NCBI GenBank assembly: GCA_025093555.1
Contig: JAIWNF010000068.1
Location: forward strand, 124,001 to 188,000
DNA from: Circinella umbellata
Taxonomy: Eukaryota; Mucoromycota; Mucoromycetes; Mucorales; Lichtheimiaceae
Reading direction: 5' to 3'
Length of the DNA: 64,000 bases
Part shown: one piece after another, positions 34,695 through 47,595 of the stretch
How the letters are laid out: each line of letters begins with the position of its first letter
Numbering within the stretch: the first letter of the stretch is position 1
The notes under the pieces: generated by a model
Seen by the model: the letters and a program-made list of their open reading frames with translations, nothing else
Told to the model about the DNA's origin: nothing
Databases searched by the model: none
Position numbers and translations under genes: made by a program

Positions 34695-37552
34695 AATATA
34701 TATAATACTACCAAACTACAAACTACAAATCTTAACTATTCTTATACACTCACATTAACTCAATTCATATACACATGTCATCTTATATAATAAAAATAAA
34801 AACTATATTATTATATCTTAATGTTGGTGTATGGATTACATTTTACTCTAAAATGGGTTATCAAAATATCCATTACATAATAATGTGTCGTATGGGAAGA
34901 AAAAATGAACTCATGCATTTTTTTTATAATATAATTTAACACTTAATAGATCTAATGGCAAAATTTTACATGCATATAAAATAGAATCAAGTATGAAAGA
35001 AACAAAAAAAAAAGTAATTGTCATGCAGATTTGAAGCTGAGCTGAATTGAGCTAAAACTGGGCCCTAAAACTACGGACTATATGATCTGCATAACGAAAT
35101 TAACTTTTTATTTTTTATACATTCTTAAAAAAGATAAAGGGCATAACTCACCCTGTGATCCATGTATTCTTGTATTCCTATGGTATTTGTAGAGGGCCAA
35201 CCGAAATGTGGCCTCAGAAAAAATCACTCTTCTTCATATATTCTTTTTTTTTAGTTCCAGATTACTTGATCTTCAGGAAGACTTCAAGAATACCAGTATA
35301 TAGTGTTGCTCCGAGCATTGGCCCAGAACGGACATACATCTATGATATGAGCTAGTTTTCCAACTAAAGATCATGTATAGCTGGATCGCATATACGGCAT
35401 ACGCGATATGTTGGTAATCTATAATTTTACTTTTTAATGAGCTGTACTCGTAAGTCCTTTGTATCTTTGTTAGTTTGGCACTCTGGATATGGACTTGTAA
35501 CTTAGATTGTCATTAGACATTTTGATATGAGATATCGGTAGATTGTCGATGTTGCTAGTCGTATCATAAATCTTCGGAGATATGTGTACTGACGTTTCTT
35601 GAAAGTAATGGTGTTATTATCCAGTTTGGATTCATTGTTTATGGTCATGAAACAGTACTCTTGCTACATAAAACTTCATGCAAAAATATGTCTGCTAAGA
35701 TCTTCCAGCAGGTTAAATAATTGATGTCTGTTTTATGATGTCAAATAAATAATATGTAGTTTTATTGGGAAGATTTTTTTGACGAAGTTTCACTAGCTTT
35801 CCTATTCTTTGATTGCATTAACCACCTCCTATTGTGGAATCGCCACCAAGGATTTCATGATTCGAATCAATATAACTGCTCCTATTTTTATCCAACATAG
35901 TCGTCTGGTTATTCATAATAATAATGCGCTCTATATATTTACAGAAAATATAGAAAAAAAAGTAATCTAGGATTTTCAAAAGCCATGTTAACAAAAAACA
36001 CATGATCCAAAAACCCAAACCCAGTGCTATGGGGGTGGGTGTTGATTCAATTTTTTGGAGAAACGTTACACAAGGTTCTCCACAGCTTTTTTTTTTCTGA
36101 ATCTTCAAACTCTTCTTTTGATTATTATAAATAAAACCCCACATTCTTATACTGTATTATACACTATTAATTATAAATATGATACATTATATTAAATTTA
36201 AAAGATATTTGTTACTAATTTTTGAAATGTGGAAGAAAAAAACCCTTTATGATTAAAATAGCAATGTAGAATGGCTCGCATTTATTTGATGTGATAAAGA
36301 AAAATAGTTTTACAATAAGACATTCTATATCTTTTCTATTATAACTAACATCATACATAATTCAAATTTATTTTCTATCGTTAAAATGAAGCACTAACTA
36401 GGTCTTTATTCTAGATAATAATGATATCTTGGTAATAATATTAATAAGGGTACTACGTACGTAGAAGTAAATGAGAAAAAAGAAGAAGGTGAGTTAAAAT
36501 GTATTCATACTTCTCCAACACTCGTACACATTTCCTCTTTTAATAAAGATAGAACTAAAAAGAAATGATGACCGAAGTTGTACATCCAAGTTTATGGGAA
36601 CTGATCCAGAAAATAAAATATACAAGTGCTACTATATTTTTTCAATGTTCAGTAATATAAAAACGATTAATCTTTGTTTTACTACTCTAACCGCATTTAT
36701 TTATACGCCATTAACTTTAATGTTAGACAGAGAGAGAAAAAAACACAAAATTTAAAGTAACTAGAATCAATAACCCAAAATAAAAGCTTACAAAATTGGT
36801 TTGCACTTTAGTTGTACAGTATAATAAGATTTTACACAGACTAAAAAAAAAAAGGTTACAGTGGTTTTCTTTAGTTACCCATAACTTAAAGTATAACTTT
36901 ATATTCTACTACTCTACAGTGTTGAAACAAGTTATACATATGTGAAAGACGGGACAATTTTTCTTTAAAAAAACACAGAGCTCAAAGAAATTTATTTATT
37001 TGTTTGTATGTATGTTTTTTTTTTCATGGTAGACTGGAAAAAAAACACATGTATACTGCATTGGCTGTTGAGGATCATTGATCATTTCTGTGTAACACGT
37101 TTTCTAACTTGGTTATAGAAATACAATAATATACTACGCTGCATATCAAAATTATAATTTACTTGCTAAAAAAAACAGAGTGGAATAATATTACAATGAT
37201 AAAAAGACATGATATAATTTTATTTGTATGTACAAGTTAAATACAATCATACGTACATAATAGTTTTTTTCTTGCTACGATTTTGATTTAGTGTTATCAT
37301 TGTAAGTAAGAGTCGTACTCAATGCTAAATAAAATAAAATAAAGAGATAATTGAAGATTGTTACACTTTACAAAGCCTTTATTGAATCACACGACTATGT
37401 TGATCCGATTTATTATGCGCGACGCAACAAAACGAATGATACTTATATCTCATATTTGATTTGACCTTATGCATCTCTTTTCTTTCTCTCTATCTTTTTT
37501 TTCTTTTCCTTGGTTGTAGTACTTATTTTACAGAAAAAAAATAATAAAAATA
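34695..37552. other. Gene-poor interval with one possible relic
   Basis: Nearly 2.9 kb without an intact gene. About 35570-35717 is listed separately. A minus-strand 108-codon frame (35818-36144) has one hydrophobic stretch (LGFWIMCFLLTWLLKILDYF) but no homology I recognise; it might be a small membrane protein, but I would not call it. The part next to the MFS gene (37480-37520) is T/C-rich. Confidence 0.4.
35570..35717 (+). pseudogene. Relic exon of a repetitive hypothetical family (tentative)
   Basis: An open plus-strand frame reads SSEICVLTFLESNGVIIQFG, then FIVYGHETVLLLHK and ends SAKIFQQVK at a TAA. Its mixed amphipathic composition looks like protein, but flanking frames are broken. 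Family not identified. Confidence 0.3.
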
Positions 37553-37804
37553 ATGGCAATCGACGACTCATTAGAAAAAAATGGCAGCACTACAGAAATT
37601 CAACAAAAAAATGCTTCTGAAGTTGCTATAGCTACAATAGAAGAAAAAGAATGGAATCGGGAAAAGAAAAAAATTCAATATATTGATCCAGTTTTGGAAA
37701 AACGATTCTTAAGAAAACTTGATTTACGTATGGTTATATGGTCTTTTATTGCATCTATTTCCAATTTTTTAAATAGAAATAATATGCGTAAGTAAATATA
37801 GAAA

Positions 37805-37843
<39 letters not shown>

Positions 37844-39482
37844 TATTGAAGTATTCTGTAACATAAAAATCAAATTCATTTTTGTAGAAAATGCTTTTAC
37901 AATGGGCATGGATAAAGATTTAAACCTTGATTCATCTGTGTACAATTGGACAGTGACTATGTTTTTCATTGGTTATCTAATGTACGTATGTAGTATTGCA
38001 TAAAGATATTACTAAATATTATAGTATTTTTTTCTGAAATATAACAATCGTTTCTAACGTGAAATATTATATATACATATATATATATTATTTTAAAATC
38101 TATTACGTAAGACTTCAAATCCCTGGCAATATTCTTATAACGAAGGTTCCACCACGATGGGTTCTACCTACTTGTGCAGTTCTTTGGGGTACCATAGTGA
38201 GCGTAATGCCAGCTGTAAAAGATCATCAAGCATTATGGGGATTAAGATTTGTTCTTGGATTAGTACAAGCGCCGTATTATCCAGGGGTTGTATTTTTATT
38301 TGGAAGCTGGTATAAAAAAAACGAATTGGCGAAACGATCTATGCTGGTAGCTGCAGGTGTTCCTCTTTCAGGTGCTGTAAATGGTCTGATTTCTGGAGCT
38401 ATAAGCAAAACAATGGATGGAACCGCAGGATTATCTTCATGGCGATGGCTATTTATTATTGAAGGTGTACTAGGTGTTTTGGTGGGTGTTTTTGGTTATA
38501 TTTTATTACCCAATTTTCCCAACAACACACCTTGGCTTACTCCTGAGGAACGACAAATTGCAATTGCACGGGTACAAAATCAAGGCTTGCATGTGGTATC
38601 AAATACTTATAGCTGGAAAACGTATGTACATATTATGTATTTTCTCATATTCCTACTGCTATCAGGATTTTATTTTTGCGCATTACACATATATATATTT
38701 ATCTAAATATTTTTCATTATCAGAGTCAGTAATGTATTGTTGCGACCCTATCCATGGCTTATGATTATTCAAGGTATCGGAATCAGTTTGTGTCTCACCA
38801 TGATTGATTATTTTGCTATCATCCTTCGCGATCTCTCATATCCTGTCGATATGGCAAATTATATGCTCACACCTTTATATATTTTTGGCACTTTTGCTTC
38901 TATTGCTATTGGATGGTCTAGTGACAAACTAGGTGACAGAGCATGTCATATTGGAGTAGCTCAATTTGCAGCGGCGATATGGTATATGATTCTTGGTGCA
39001 GTGAATAAAGGAGATAATTCTTCTGTTTTAGTGTTTATTGGTGTTTATATTGCAAGTTTAAACCTCGCAATGATAACCTTATGCTTAACATGGTTGAATG
39101 AATTCTACAAAGTTGATCATAACACGAGAGCTATTGCAATTGCATTTATTAATACAATGAGCGTTGTTATTCCAAACTTTATAAATCTCAAGGCTTGGTT
39201 GGTGACAGATTCACCGAATTTTTGTAAGTCTCTTTCTTTTTTCGATCTCTTTTGTATTTTTGATAAATTTATTCTATATATATGGCAAGACAAAAAAAAA
39301 CCTGCTCTAAATTAACCTATTTCATCATATTTATTAATATCTATCAAGGGGCTGGAAAATTAACAAGTATGGGTTGTGGTTTCGCATCCGTATTGGCAAC
39401 TATTGCTATTTGGGCCCTGCTTCGTAATAATATTATGCTACCAGAGGCTACTGATGAAAGTGATGTAGACCTTCATGCTTAA
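37553..39482 (+). CDS. MFS transporter, allantoate permease/anion:cation symporter type (upstream copy)
   Basis: Five exons: 37553..37787, 37888..37981, 38112..38621, 38724..39223, 39349..39482, coding 490 residues. It shows the layout of the ACS family (Dal5/Tna1-like): a charged N-terminus with EKRFLRKLDLRMVIWSF leading into span 1, NRNNMQNAFTMGMDKDLNL, LQIPGNILITKVPPRW, LGLVQAPYYPGVVFLFGSWY, a WRWLFIIEG block, the central loop TPWLTPEERQIA, and a C-half with TPLYIFGTFASIAIGWSSDK. About 12 spans are expected, in the plasma membrane. The substrate cannot be told; relatives carry allantoate, nicotinate, biotin or similar organic anions. The next gene is a close paralogue in the same orientation. 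Confidence 0.93.
37812..37841 (+). repeat. (GA)n microsatellite in MFS intron 1
   Basis: About 15 GA units inside intron 1 of the upstream MFS gene. Confidence 0.9.
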
Positions 39483-40533
39483 CACGATCTTGTCGAAGGT
39501 CACCTATGAAGACTTTATATTTTAGTAAAAAACAAACTTAAAAAAAATCATGTATACATAACATAATTTTTACCTTCTATCCACCAAAAAAAAGACCCAT
39601 TTGTAATTTATATGTATTTATTTAATATATTTCAATACGTACCGAATTTGTGTTTGATGTAATTATTTATTAGGTTAAAGAAATAAGCGTACGATAGTTT
39701 TGCACAAAGATGATGAATACGATAGTTTATGAATAATCTTTTGCTGATATAAGACAAGAATTTTCAGAGTACGTACATAAAACTATTTATCATAATTACA
39801 ATAACATGTTGCATTTTTTTTATGCTGTATCGTATATAACTCCAGTAAATGTACTTATCACACTTATTTTTTTTTACGTAGGAAAAATAAAAGATTATTG
39901 AGGAAACATTATAATTATAACAAATACATAATAAGTCATGTGAATCCATATTAAATTTTTCTCTCTGAATGATGCTAGCAAATCACATGAACTGTCTTGA
40001 AAACTCCATTTCTCTATCCATACACATACATTTATTTATCACAGTTAGCCTATAGAGTATAAAAAAAGAACAAATTTCTTTTTATTACTTGAATAGAACT
40101 GGCCCACACTTTTATTGCAGGGTACATGAAATTCAAAAATAGATGTCGTCTAAGAAATTAATCGTTATATGACGTGTAGACCGTTGATATAATGAAGCGA
40201 AGAATTAATATTTTGCCACATATATTCTCTTTATAAATAGATAAAAAAAGAATATCGTCTTGACATCCCTTCAACTTCTATCTCTTATTTTCAAGAAATC
40301 TTGTCATTTATTTAACCCTGTTTTATGCAGAATGAGCTCCTGACTATCATTGTTAGAAGGAGAAAAAAAAAGGATCACACGATTTAAAAAAAGGTCCCCT
40401 GAAAAAAAAAAGCTTCAAGAGAACTATCCAGCTTTCTCTATTTATTTTATCTTTTCTTCTTTTTTGTTTTTGTTTTTTAAAAAAAGTATTGCCCAACTGC
40501 TTGTTTGTGTACATAATATACATAAAAAAAACA
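39483..40533. other. Intergenic between the two MFS genes
   Basis: About 1 kb AT-rich spacer; no gene. The last 150 nt are A/T-rich with TTTTCTTTTCTTC stretches and probably form the promoter of the downstream copy. Confidence 0.5.
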
Positions 40534-42598
40534 ATGGGCATTATCTCTGATAGTGCTTCGAGTAGCAACAATAGTATCAATGAACAAATTTTATCCGAAC
40601 CATATAAAGGAGGATCAAAAATTAATCCATCCTATGGTACTATTAAGGAACTAGAAGATATATCTTCTCAACTTGTACCTATTGACCCTATCGTACAAGA
40701 ACGTCTCTTACGGAAACTTGATGTTCGAATGACAATTTGGGGATTTTTTGCTTCTTTTTCTTGTTATTTAAATCGAAATAATATGCGTAAGTGTTGTAAA
40801 TATAATTTACAAGACAACAACAAAAAAAAATTGTCATGTGAAATATGAAATAACTCAAGGTCATTAATTTTTTTTTATACCTGCCATGTTATACAGAAAA
40901 TGCTTTTACGATGGGTATGGATAAAGAGCTCAATCTTGACTCGAATGTTTATAACTGGTCTGTTACCATGTTTTTTATTGGATATACAATGTTTGTATTT
41001 TTTTTATGCAGTAAATAAGGGGCATATGTATGACGATATATCCTATTATATATAAAAACATATTAATAAAGAAAAAAGATTACAGATACCCGGTAACATT
41101 CTTATCACCAAATCTTTACCTCGGTGTGTTATTCCATCTTTTGCAATTATTTGGAGTTCTATCGTGTGTTTCATGCCAGCCGTCAAGTCATACAATACTT
41201 TATGGTTGCTCCGTTTTATGCTAGGTCTAGCCCAAGCGGTAAAGAAAAAAGGCTTAACATTAGCTTCATAATGATAATTCTATATTTTTACATATATAAT
41301 TAAATAATATATACGAAGCATATATTTGTACTCATAATAATTAATTTATACATATTATTAGCCATTTTATCCTGGGATGGCACTTTTGCTTGGAAGTTGG
41401 TACACAAAGAACGAACTAGGAAAAAGAAACATGGCTATTGCAAGTGGAATTCCTATAGCAGGAGCTGTTGGAGGTTTTGTGGCGGCGGGTATTACCAAAG
41501 TAATGGATGGAGCGGGTGGACTACTTTCTTGGCAATGGCTATTTATTATTGAAGGCTTGATAGGTGTTTTAGTAGGTGTTTCCGGCTATTACCTACTTCC
41601 CAACTATCCTCATAATACACCTTGGCTCACTTCTGAGGAGCGTCAAGTAGCAATGGCACGAGTGCATAATCATGGAATCCATGTCATTTCAAATAAATAT
41701 AACTGGCAAACGTATTGTATTAATTTAATTTTTATTTTAATCTTATATTACACACTAACGTTCTTATTTTATCATGACTTTGTATGCTTGTATATATACA
41801 TATATAACCAAGAATCACCAACGTTTTGATAAGCCCGTATCCTTGGCTTTTAATTGTGTTATGGACATGTAGTACCATTTGTCTCGGAATAGTAGATAAT
41901 CTTGTCATTATCCTTCGTGATCTTGGCTACTCTGTAACATTTGCCAACCTGATGCTCACACCCTTACATATTTGCGGTGCAATTGTTACTGTTTTCTTAG
42001 GATGGTCATCGGATAAAAGGAAAGACAGAGCATTTCATACTGCAGGCATTCTACTCTGGGTAGGCGTATGGTATTCTGCACTAGTTATGATAAACAGTGA
42101 CGAACAAAACAATTCCGGTCGTCTAGTAATTGCAGCTGCGTGCGCAATCAGTGGAAATGCATCGACATTATCTCTTTGTCTTGTTTGGGTGAGCGAAATA
42201 TACAAGAAAGACCATAATTCAAGAGCTATAGCTATGGCGTTTATTAATACTATGGGTATGGTCATACCCAATATATTAAATGTCAAATTTTGGGTGGTAA
42301 CTGATTCTCCGAATTTTGGTACGTTTCTCTATTATATACATAAAGTAGTTTCTATTTAAATAGATTTAATAATTTCTAGTGATCATTATAAATGAAAAAA
42401 AAGAAGGCGGTATGGTAGATTTTATATTTATATTGAACACTGAATTAATGTCTTATTTGTTTTTGATAAATTACTATTTACATAGTCACCGGAAAATTGG
42501 CGGGTATGAGTTCAAGTATTCTTGGAATAACGATAACTATTATTATTTGGTTTCTACTTCGCGTTAATTCTTCTGGTTTCCAAATCTATAAATATTAA
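40534..42598 (+). CDS. MFS transporter, allantoate permease/anion:cation symporter type (downstream copy)
   Basis: Six exons: 40534..40786, 40897..40990, 41079..41238, 41362..41711, 41813..42318, 42486..42598, coding 491 residues. It is paralogous along its whole length to the gene at 37553 (shared MTIWGFFAS/MVIWSFIAS, NRNNM-QNAFTMGMDK, LQIPGNILITK, PFYPG...GSWY, W.WLFIIEG.IGVLVGV, TPWL, SDK). Splice sites for introns 1, 2, 4 (its fourth equals the other gene's third) and the last sit at the same codons and phases, but this copy has an additional intron after LGLAQA (41239..41361). For exon 3 the acceptor must be the AAAAAAG before 41079; the nearer TTACAG shifts the frame. I chose ATG 40534 (AAAAACAATGGGC) rather than the in-frame ATG 45 nt upstream. 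The C-terminus is shorter in acidic residues than its sister. Substrate unknown. Confidence 0.92.
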
Positions 42599-44133
42599 CA
42601 AAAAAAAAGGGGGGGGGGAGAACCAAGTAAACAACAATTATAGAATGTATGTTCTTTTTATGAAGCTCTAGACATGTTACGTACTATACGTTAATTATAG
42701 ACAATAATAGACAAGAAAACACTAAATAAACCCATTATCTCTAAACCATGCTTCCAATTGAGTCATTAAAGAGTAACAGAGAATAAAAACACTATTAGTA
42801 ATTCAATAGTAATAAAAGCATCTGCACAACTTTAATCTTTTTTATGCTATAATAAATTATATGGCTGACAGATGATGATAGACCGGCGCTTAAAAAAAAT
42901 TATGCGTCCATTCGGAGAACTTTTTTATTTCTTCCAGTGTAACGCGAATTGCATCTTAGTTTGATATTGTCACTACGTACACAGTTGTAATTATATAAGG
43001 CATTGTTTTTTTTATATAATTGTCATTGGGCTAATGCCATATAAACACATGATAAATAACCTTGTTTCATAATTTGCATATTTATACATTTTTAAAAAAT
43101 AAAGAGACACAAAAGAAAACAACATGTTTAACTATTTGTTTGATAAAGATAAGCTAGAATGCTTTTTTTTTACGTAGATACGTACTTATTACTACCCCAA
43201 TCGACAACGACAGATAAAATCATTATATTTACGTATATGATATATACTATTGAAGAACATGATAAATATTAGCTTATTGTATTTATTCATCGTGAAGTAA
43301 CATTATGCTTATGTAACAGAGAAAAAGAGCAAAAAGCAAAAACAAATATTCCGTAAATGTGTGAGAGAGATTTATTATTTTTCTTGATCAACTATTATCC
43401 AAATAAGAAAACATTTTAGTTATCCTTCATAATCAAAAATTCATTATCATACGATTTATTCGTCTATATAGCAAAAATAAACGTTGACTTTTTTTTTTCT
43501 TATTATAAAAACTGTCAAAAATTATATAAAAAAGAAAAGAAATAAACTTCTTTAAAAGAAACCCCGTTCTTTCGTTCTTTATAAAATGTTTAGTCGGCAA
43601 AAAAAGAGAGAAAAGCATAAAAATAGCTGAGCCCTTTATACAGCACCTTTTTTCTTTTTTGTTACTCTTGTACGACTTACTATTTTTGTTTTTAAAAAAC
43701 TTTAAAAAAAACTGATGCATATATTGTTAATAAGTGGAAAGAAGGATGTGTTATATATTTGATATTTATATTGTAAATCAGCCAAAAAAAACAGTTGGAT
43801 GATTTTTGGCGTAACCATTTAAAGGGGGTGGGGGGGGGTTGAATGAAGATGTTTAAAATTTAATATTAATGGTAAAAATAATAATAATAGAGTGATGATG
43901 TGATATAACTAACAGTATAAACGAAAAAAAAAAAATGTTCGGATAAAATTGAGTTGACTAAAAAAACTTTTGCTTTTTTTTTTTAGTCTTTAATCTTAAT
44001 CTTCTTTTTCTTCCTTTCTTTTTTTTTCTTCTTTCTTTCTTGTTCTCTCTCTCTCTTTTTTCCCGCGTTTTTATCTTTTACTTTATATTATTTACTATAT
44101 ATATATTCTCTATTATTAATAACCATAAATAAT
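42599..44133. other. Intergenic, promoter side of the Kelch-kinase gene
   Basis: AT-rich, no gene. A 95-codon minus frame at 43433-43720 is Lys/Phe low complexity. Short G runs occur near 42610 and 43826-43840. The 3' 150 nt are a long pyrimidine tract (see next entry). Confidence 0.5.
43972..44092 (+). promoter_or_regulatory. Long pyrimidine tract before the Kelch-kinase gene
   Basis: About 120 nt made almost wholly of T and C (CTTTTTTTTTTTAGTC, TTCTTTCTTGTTCTCTCTCT), ending about 45 nt before the ATG. It matches tracts before other genes here and probably marks the core promoter. Confidence 0.45.
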
Positions 44134-47100
44134 ATGTTATTGTCATCAATAACACTATTATTAACACTATTGATCACTGTTGTTGTAACTGGGCAACCGG
44201 AACAACTAGGTGATCGACAAGAAAATGTAGCATGGCGTGCCGGCCATGCCGCAGGTACATAGAAATTATCATAATAATATAAATGAGATAAACTTGTTAT
44301 CGAAAATATATTCACATTACAATCGTATATTACATTTAGCTTATATTGACCCATATGTCATTGTATATGGAGGTACAGAAGATATCAATGCCGATTCTAA
44401 TAGTGACACCATTACAGGTTCTACAAGTTTGTGGGTATGGGATTCAACGAGTGGATTTTGGTATCATCCTGCTCAATTAGATGATGCAGCAAGTCCACAA
44501 ATTCATTTTAGCGCAACACCTATTCCAAGTCCAGGACAAATGTTAGCCGTTTTAAGTAACACATCTACGACCGGAAGATTACAAAAATTGGATACGAATA
44601 ATTGGAGCTGGTCTTTTCCATCCGCCGCCAGCTCCGTCGAACCCACTGATAATGCAGCTGGTTATGCATTAAGTTTAGCCAATAACACATTATTCATGTA
44701 TGGCGGTATTACAGTGGATTCAAAGGGTATGCCTATCGTGAACTCTGTCACAAATTATTTATATACATTGGATGCAAATGCATATATTTGGAATTCTGCT
44801 TCTAATGGTCTTGGAGTCCTTGATCATGTCATGTGTTATATTCCAAAGGCGAATGCTTTGATAAGTTTTGGTGGTACCACAACAGGGTCTCGTGCAAATC
44901 CAATTCAAGTACATATTTATAACATAATTATTTCCTATTTTTCTTATTACCATGCATCCATTTCCCATCAGTAGTAAGTTTCTTTTTTGGGGGGACTTAA
45001 TGTTAACATAATTTATATATATATGGTAAATATTATGTAGGATGTACTTGTTTTCGATTTAGCTCAACGTGTCTGGAGTCTTCGTGTTCCCGTTCAAAGT
45101 GTCAACAATGCAGTTCCTGGTGCCCGTCGACTTCATACAGCGAATTGTTTAGAAGACCGAATGATTATTTATGGTGGTGGTACGGATCGTCCATTTGATT
45201 CTGATGTTTGGATTTTGGATGCAAGTCAATATCCTACTTTACAATGGCAAAAGGCTCCTATGAAAAATCTAGATCGAGGTCCAAATGTTCGAATGGGTCA
45301 TACATCAGTATTGGATCAGAATAAACATAAAATATATATCTTTGGTGGATGGAGTGGTTCAAAATCTGGAGATACGAATGTATATGTATTAGACTATCAA
45401 AATTGGGCTTGGAGTCGTGTGACGGCAGCAGGATTTACAAATGGAGAAAATGGAGCTGAGCCTGTACCATCCGATACTAACAATGGGAATAGTGGTACTA
45501 CAAGTAATGGTGATACGAACGGTAACAAAACTGCTATTATTGTCGGCTCGGCCGTAGGTGGTGCAGCAGCCATAGCTCTTGCCGCAGCAGCAATAATACT
45601 TTTTTGTTGTATTCGACGACGACGAGACAGACAACGCCAATATCAAGAAAAAGAACAACAAGAAGAAGAAGGAAAAAAGGATGAAAAAACACTTCGTAAT
45701 ATATCCAATAGAAACATTCATGTCGAGTATAATAATAATATTAACAATCACAATAGTAACGACGAAGATAACGTTGAGTCTAAACCACAGCATCACAACA
45801 ACAAATTACCCTCAAGAACAGTAACACCCAATTCTGCGACAGACTCAAATAATAGTAGTAAAAGAGGCAGCTATTCCACCGCTGCTATAGCAGGTGTACC
45901 ATCATTAATGTTGAGTGAACTTGGTGCAACTACAGGAGGTTCTTCCACGGAATCATTCTCTCCGAGACAACAAAGTTTTTTTGTTCAAACGCCTAATGAA
46001 ATTCATACCCAAAAACCAAATGAATTTACACGACCTTTACCACAACGTAGTATCACTAGTAGTATGCTTGCATCGACAGGGATTTCACCAACATCACCAA
46101 GTGATCAGTATACGTTCCCTACGACATTTCGATCATCTGTTTCTAGTAGTGTACCTTTAGCACAACTTGCATCGCCCCCACAACAACAATCACCTACATC
46201 AACAACACCCATTGATATTTACGAAACTGTCAGTCCATTAGAAATGCTGGCAACATTGGGTCGACTTGATGAAGAACAAAATTATTATCCACAACAAAAT
46301 AATAATATTCAGCCATTAGAAGAAGTAGAAGAAGAAGAGAAAGAAATATCAAATCAATGGCAACAATTATTACCATCAAAATATACATTATTACCAAGAC
46401 AACCCATTGTGGGTCATACCAATAGTATTTATTTTGCCATGATGGACGACAATACAAAACCAGTGGTTATCAAATCATTCGGTCGACGTGAAGCATGGGA
46501 ACGTGAATGCCGAGCACTTAATAAATTGAAATCGAATCATGTTGTAGAAGTATTACAAATGTTGAATAATGATACTACTCATTTAGCTGTTCTTGAATTC
46601 TTGGAAGAGTCATTACAATTTATCATGAAACAACAGAATTATCGGGATGATAGTAATCAATTAAAGGACTCAAATGTACGTAAAATGATTGCAAAAAGTA
46701 TTATATCCTGTTTAGCATGGACACATTCAAAAGGTAAATAAAAAATTATATGTATATTAATGACAAATTATAAATGATCACACGTGCGATGATAACGTGT
46801 AATAGTTTTTTTTGGGGGGAGTATAAAATGTTGACAGCTATAATTTTTTTTTTTTCAATCGTACAATTTTTTTAGATGTGGCATTCTGTGATTTGAAACC
46901 GAGTAATATTATGCGATCTGCTCAAGGTGATTGGAAGTTAATTGATCTTGAAGCAAGTCGCAGCATTGGTCAAGAAAGAATAAATTTAATAACACCCCGT
47001 TATTGTCCCCCTGAAGTCGCGCGCGCGACCACTTATGGATATGAAGGCGCAAAAGGAGTTGTTGCTACTGCTAGTGTAGATCTATGGTCACTTGGTTGTG

Positions 47101-47595
47101 TTATTTATGTAAGTTAACTTATATATTTTTTTAATATTATAATTTTGTAACAATTAGATTTCTTTTATCTTTTATTAAATCTACTATCATGTATAAATAT
47201 AGGAACTAGAAAATCAACATAATCATGAACCTTTGTTCCCACAAACTATTACGGATGAAACTGTTCTTCACTTTGTATCACACCCATCTCCATTGACACC
47301 TGCACTAAACAATGGGCTTCGATGGAATGAACAGGTTGAATTAGAGATACCTGATTTTGAACAACATGTTCCAGACCCTAATTCACGTAATCTTATCAAA
47401 TCATTGTTAAGCCGTGACCCAATTAAGCGTGGAAGTGCAAATTATTGGATGGTAAAGTTACATAAATTTCTATTCTTTTGAGGGTGGGAGTTATTGTGAT
47501 TCAAGTTATTCATCTAATTAAATATTATATGTTTCTATACTAACTTAATCATTCTTTTAAAAAAAAAGAAAAATCATCCATATTTTTCTACATGA
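44134..47595 (+). CDS. Kelch-repeat transmembrane protein with C-terminal kinase-like domain (receptor-kinase layout)
   Basis: Six exons: 44134..44254, 44340..44908, 45041..46733, 46876..47108, 47203..47451, 47569..47595; 963 residues. Residues 1-22 are a signal peptide (MLLSSITLLLTLLITVVVTG). Residues about 43-375 hold roughly five Kelch blades (VIVYGGTED, LFMYGGITV, LISFGGTTT, MIIYGGGTD, IYIFGGWSG, each followed by a W about 30 residues on). One membrane span lies at about 395-421, then RRRRDRQR. Residues 422-670 are Gln/Asn/Ser-rich. Residues about 675-963 are a protein-kinase fold: VVIKSF with K708, a Glu-rich helix, FCDLKPSN with D800, K802 and N805, PRYCPPE, and DLWSLGCVIYELE. HRD is changed to FCD and DFG to DLE (818-820), so Mg binding or activity may be altered. 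The ligand is unknown; a beta-propeller outside the membrane suggests sensing of glycans or proteins (inference). Confidence 0.88.

Noticed and set aside
35818..36144. 108-codon minus-strand frame with a hydrophobic stretch
   Set aside because: No family match, no promoter tract, and the stretch could come from T-rich DNA; not enough to call a gene.
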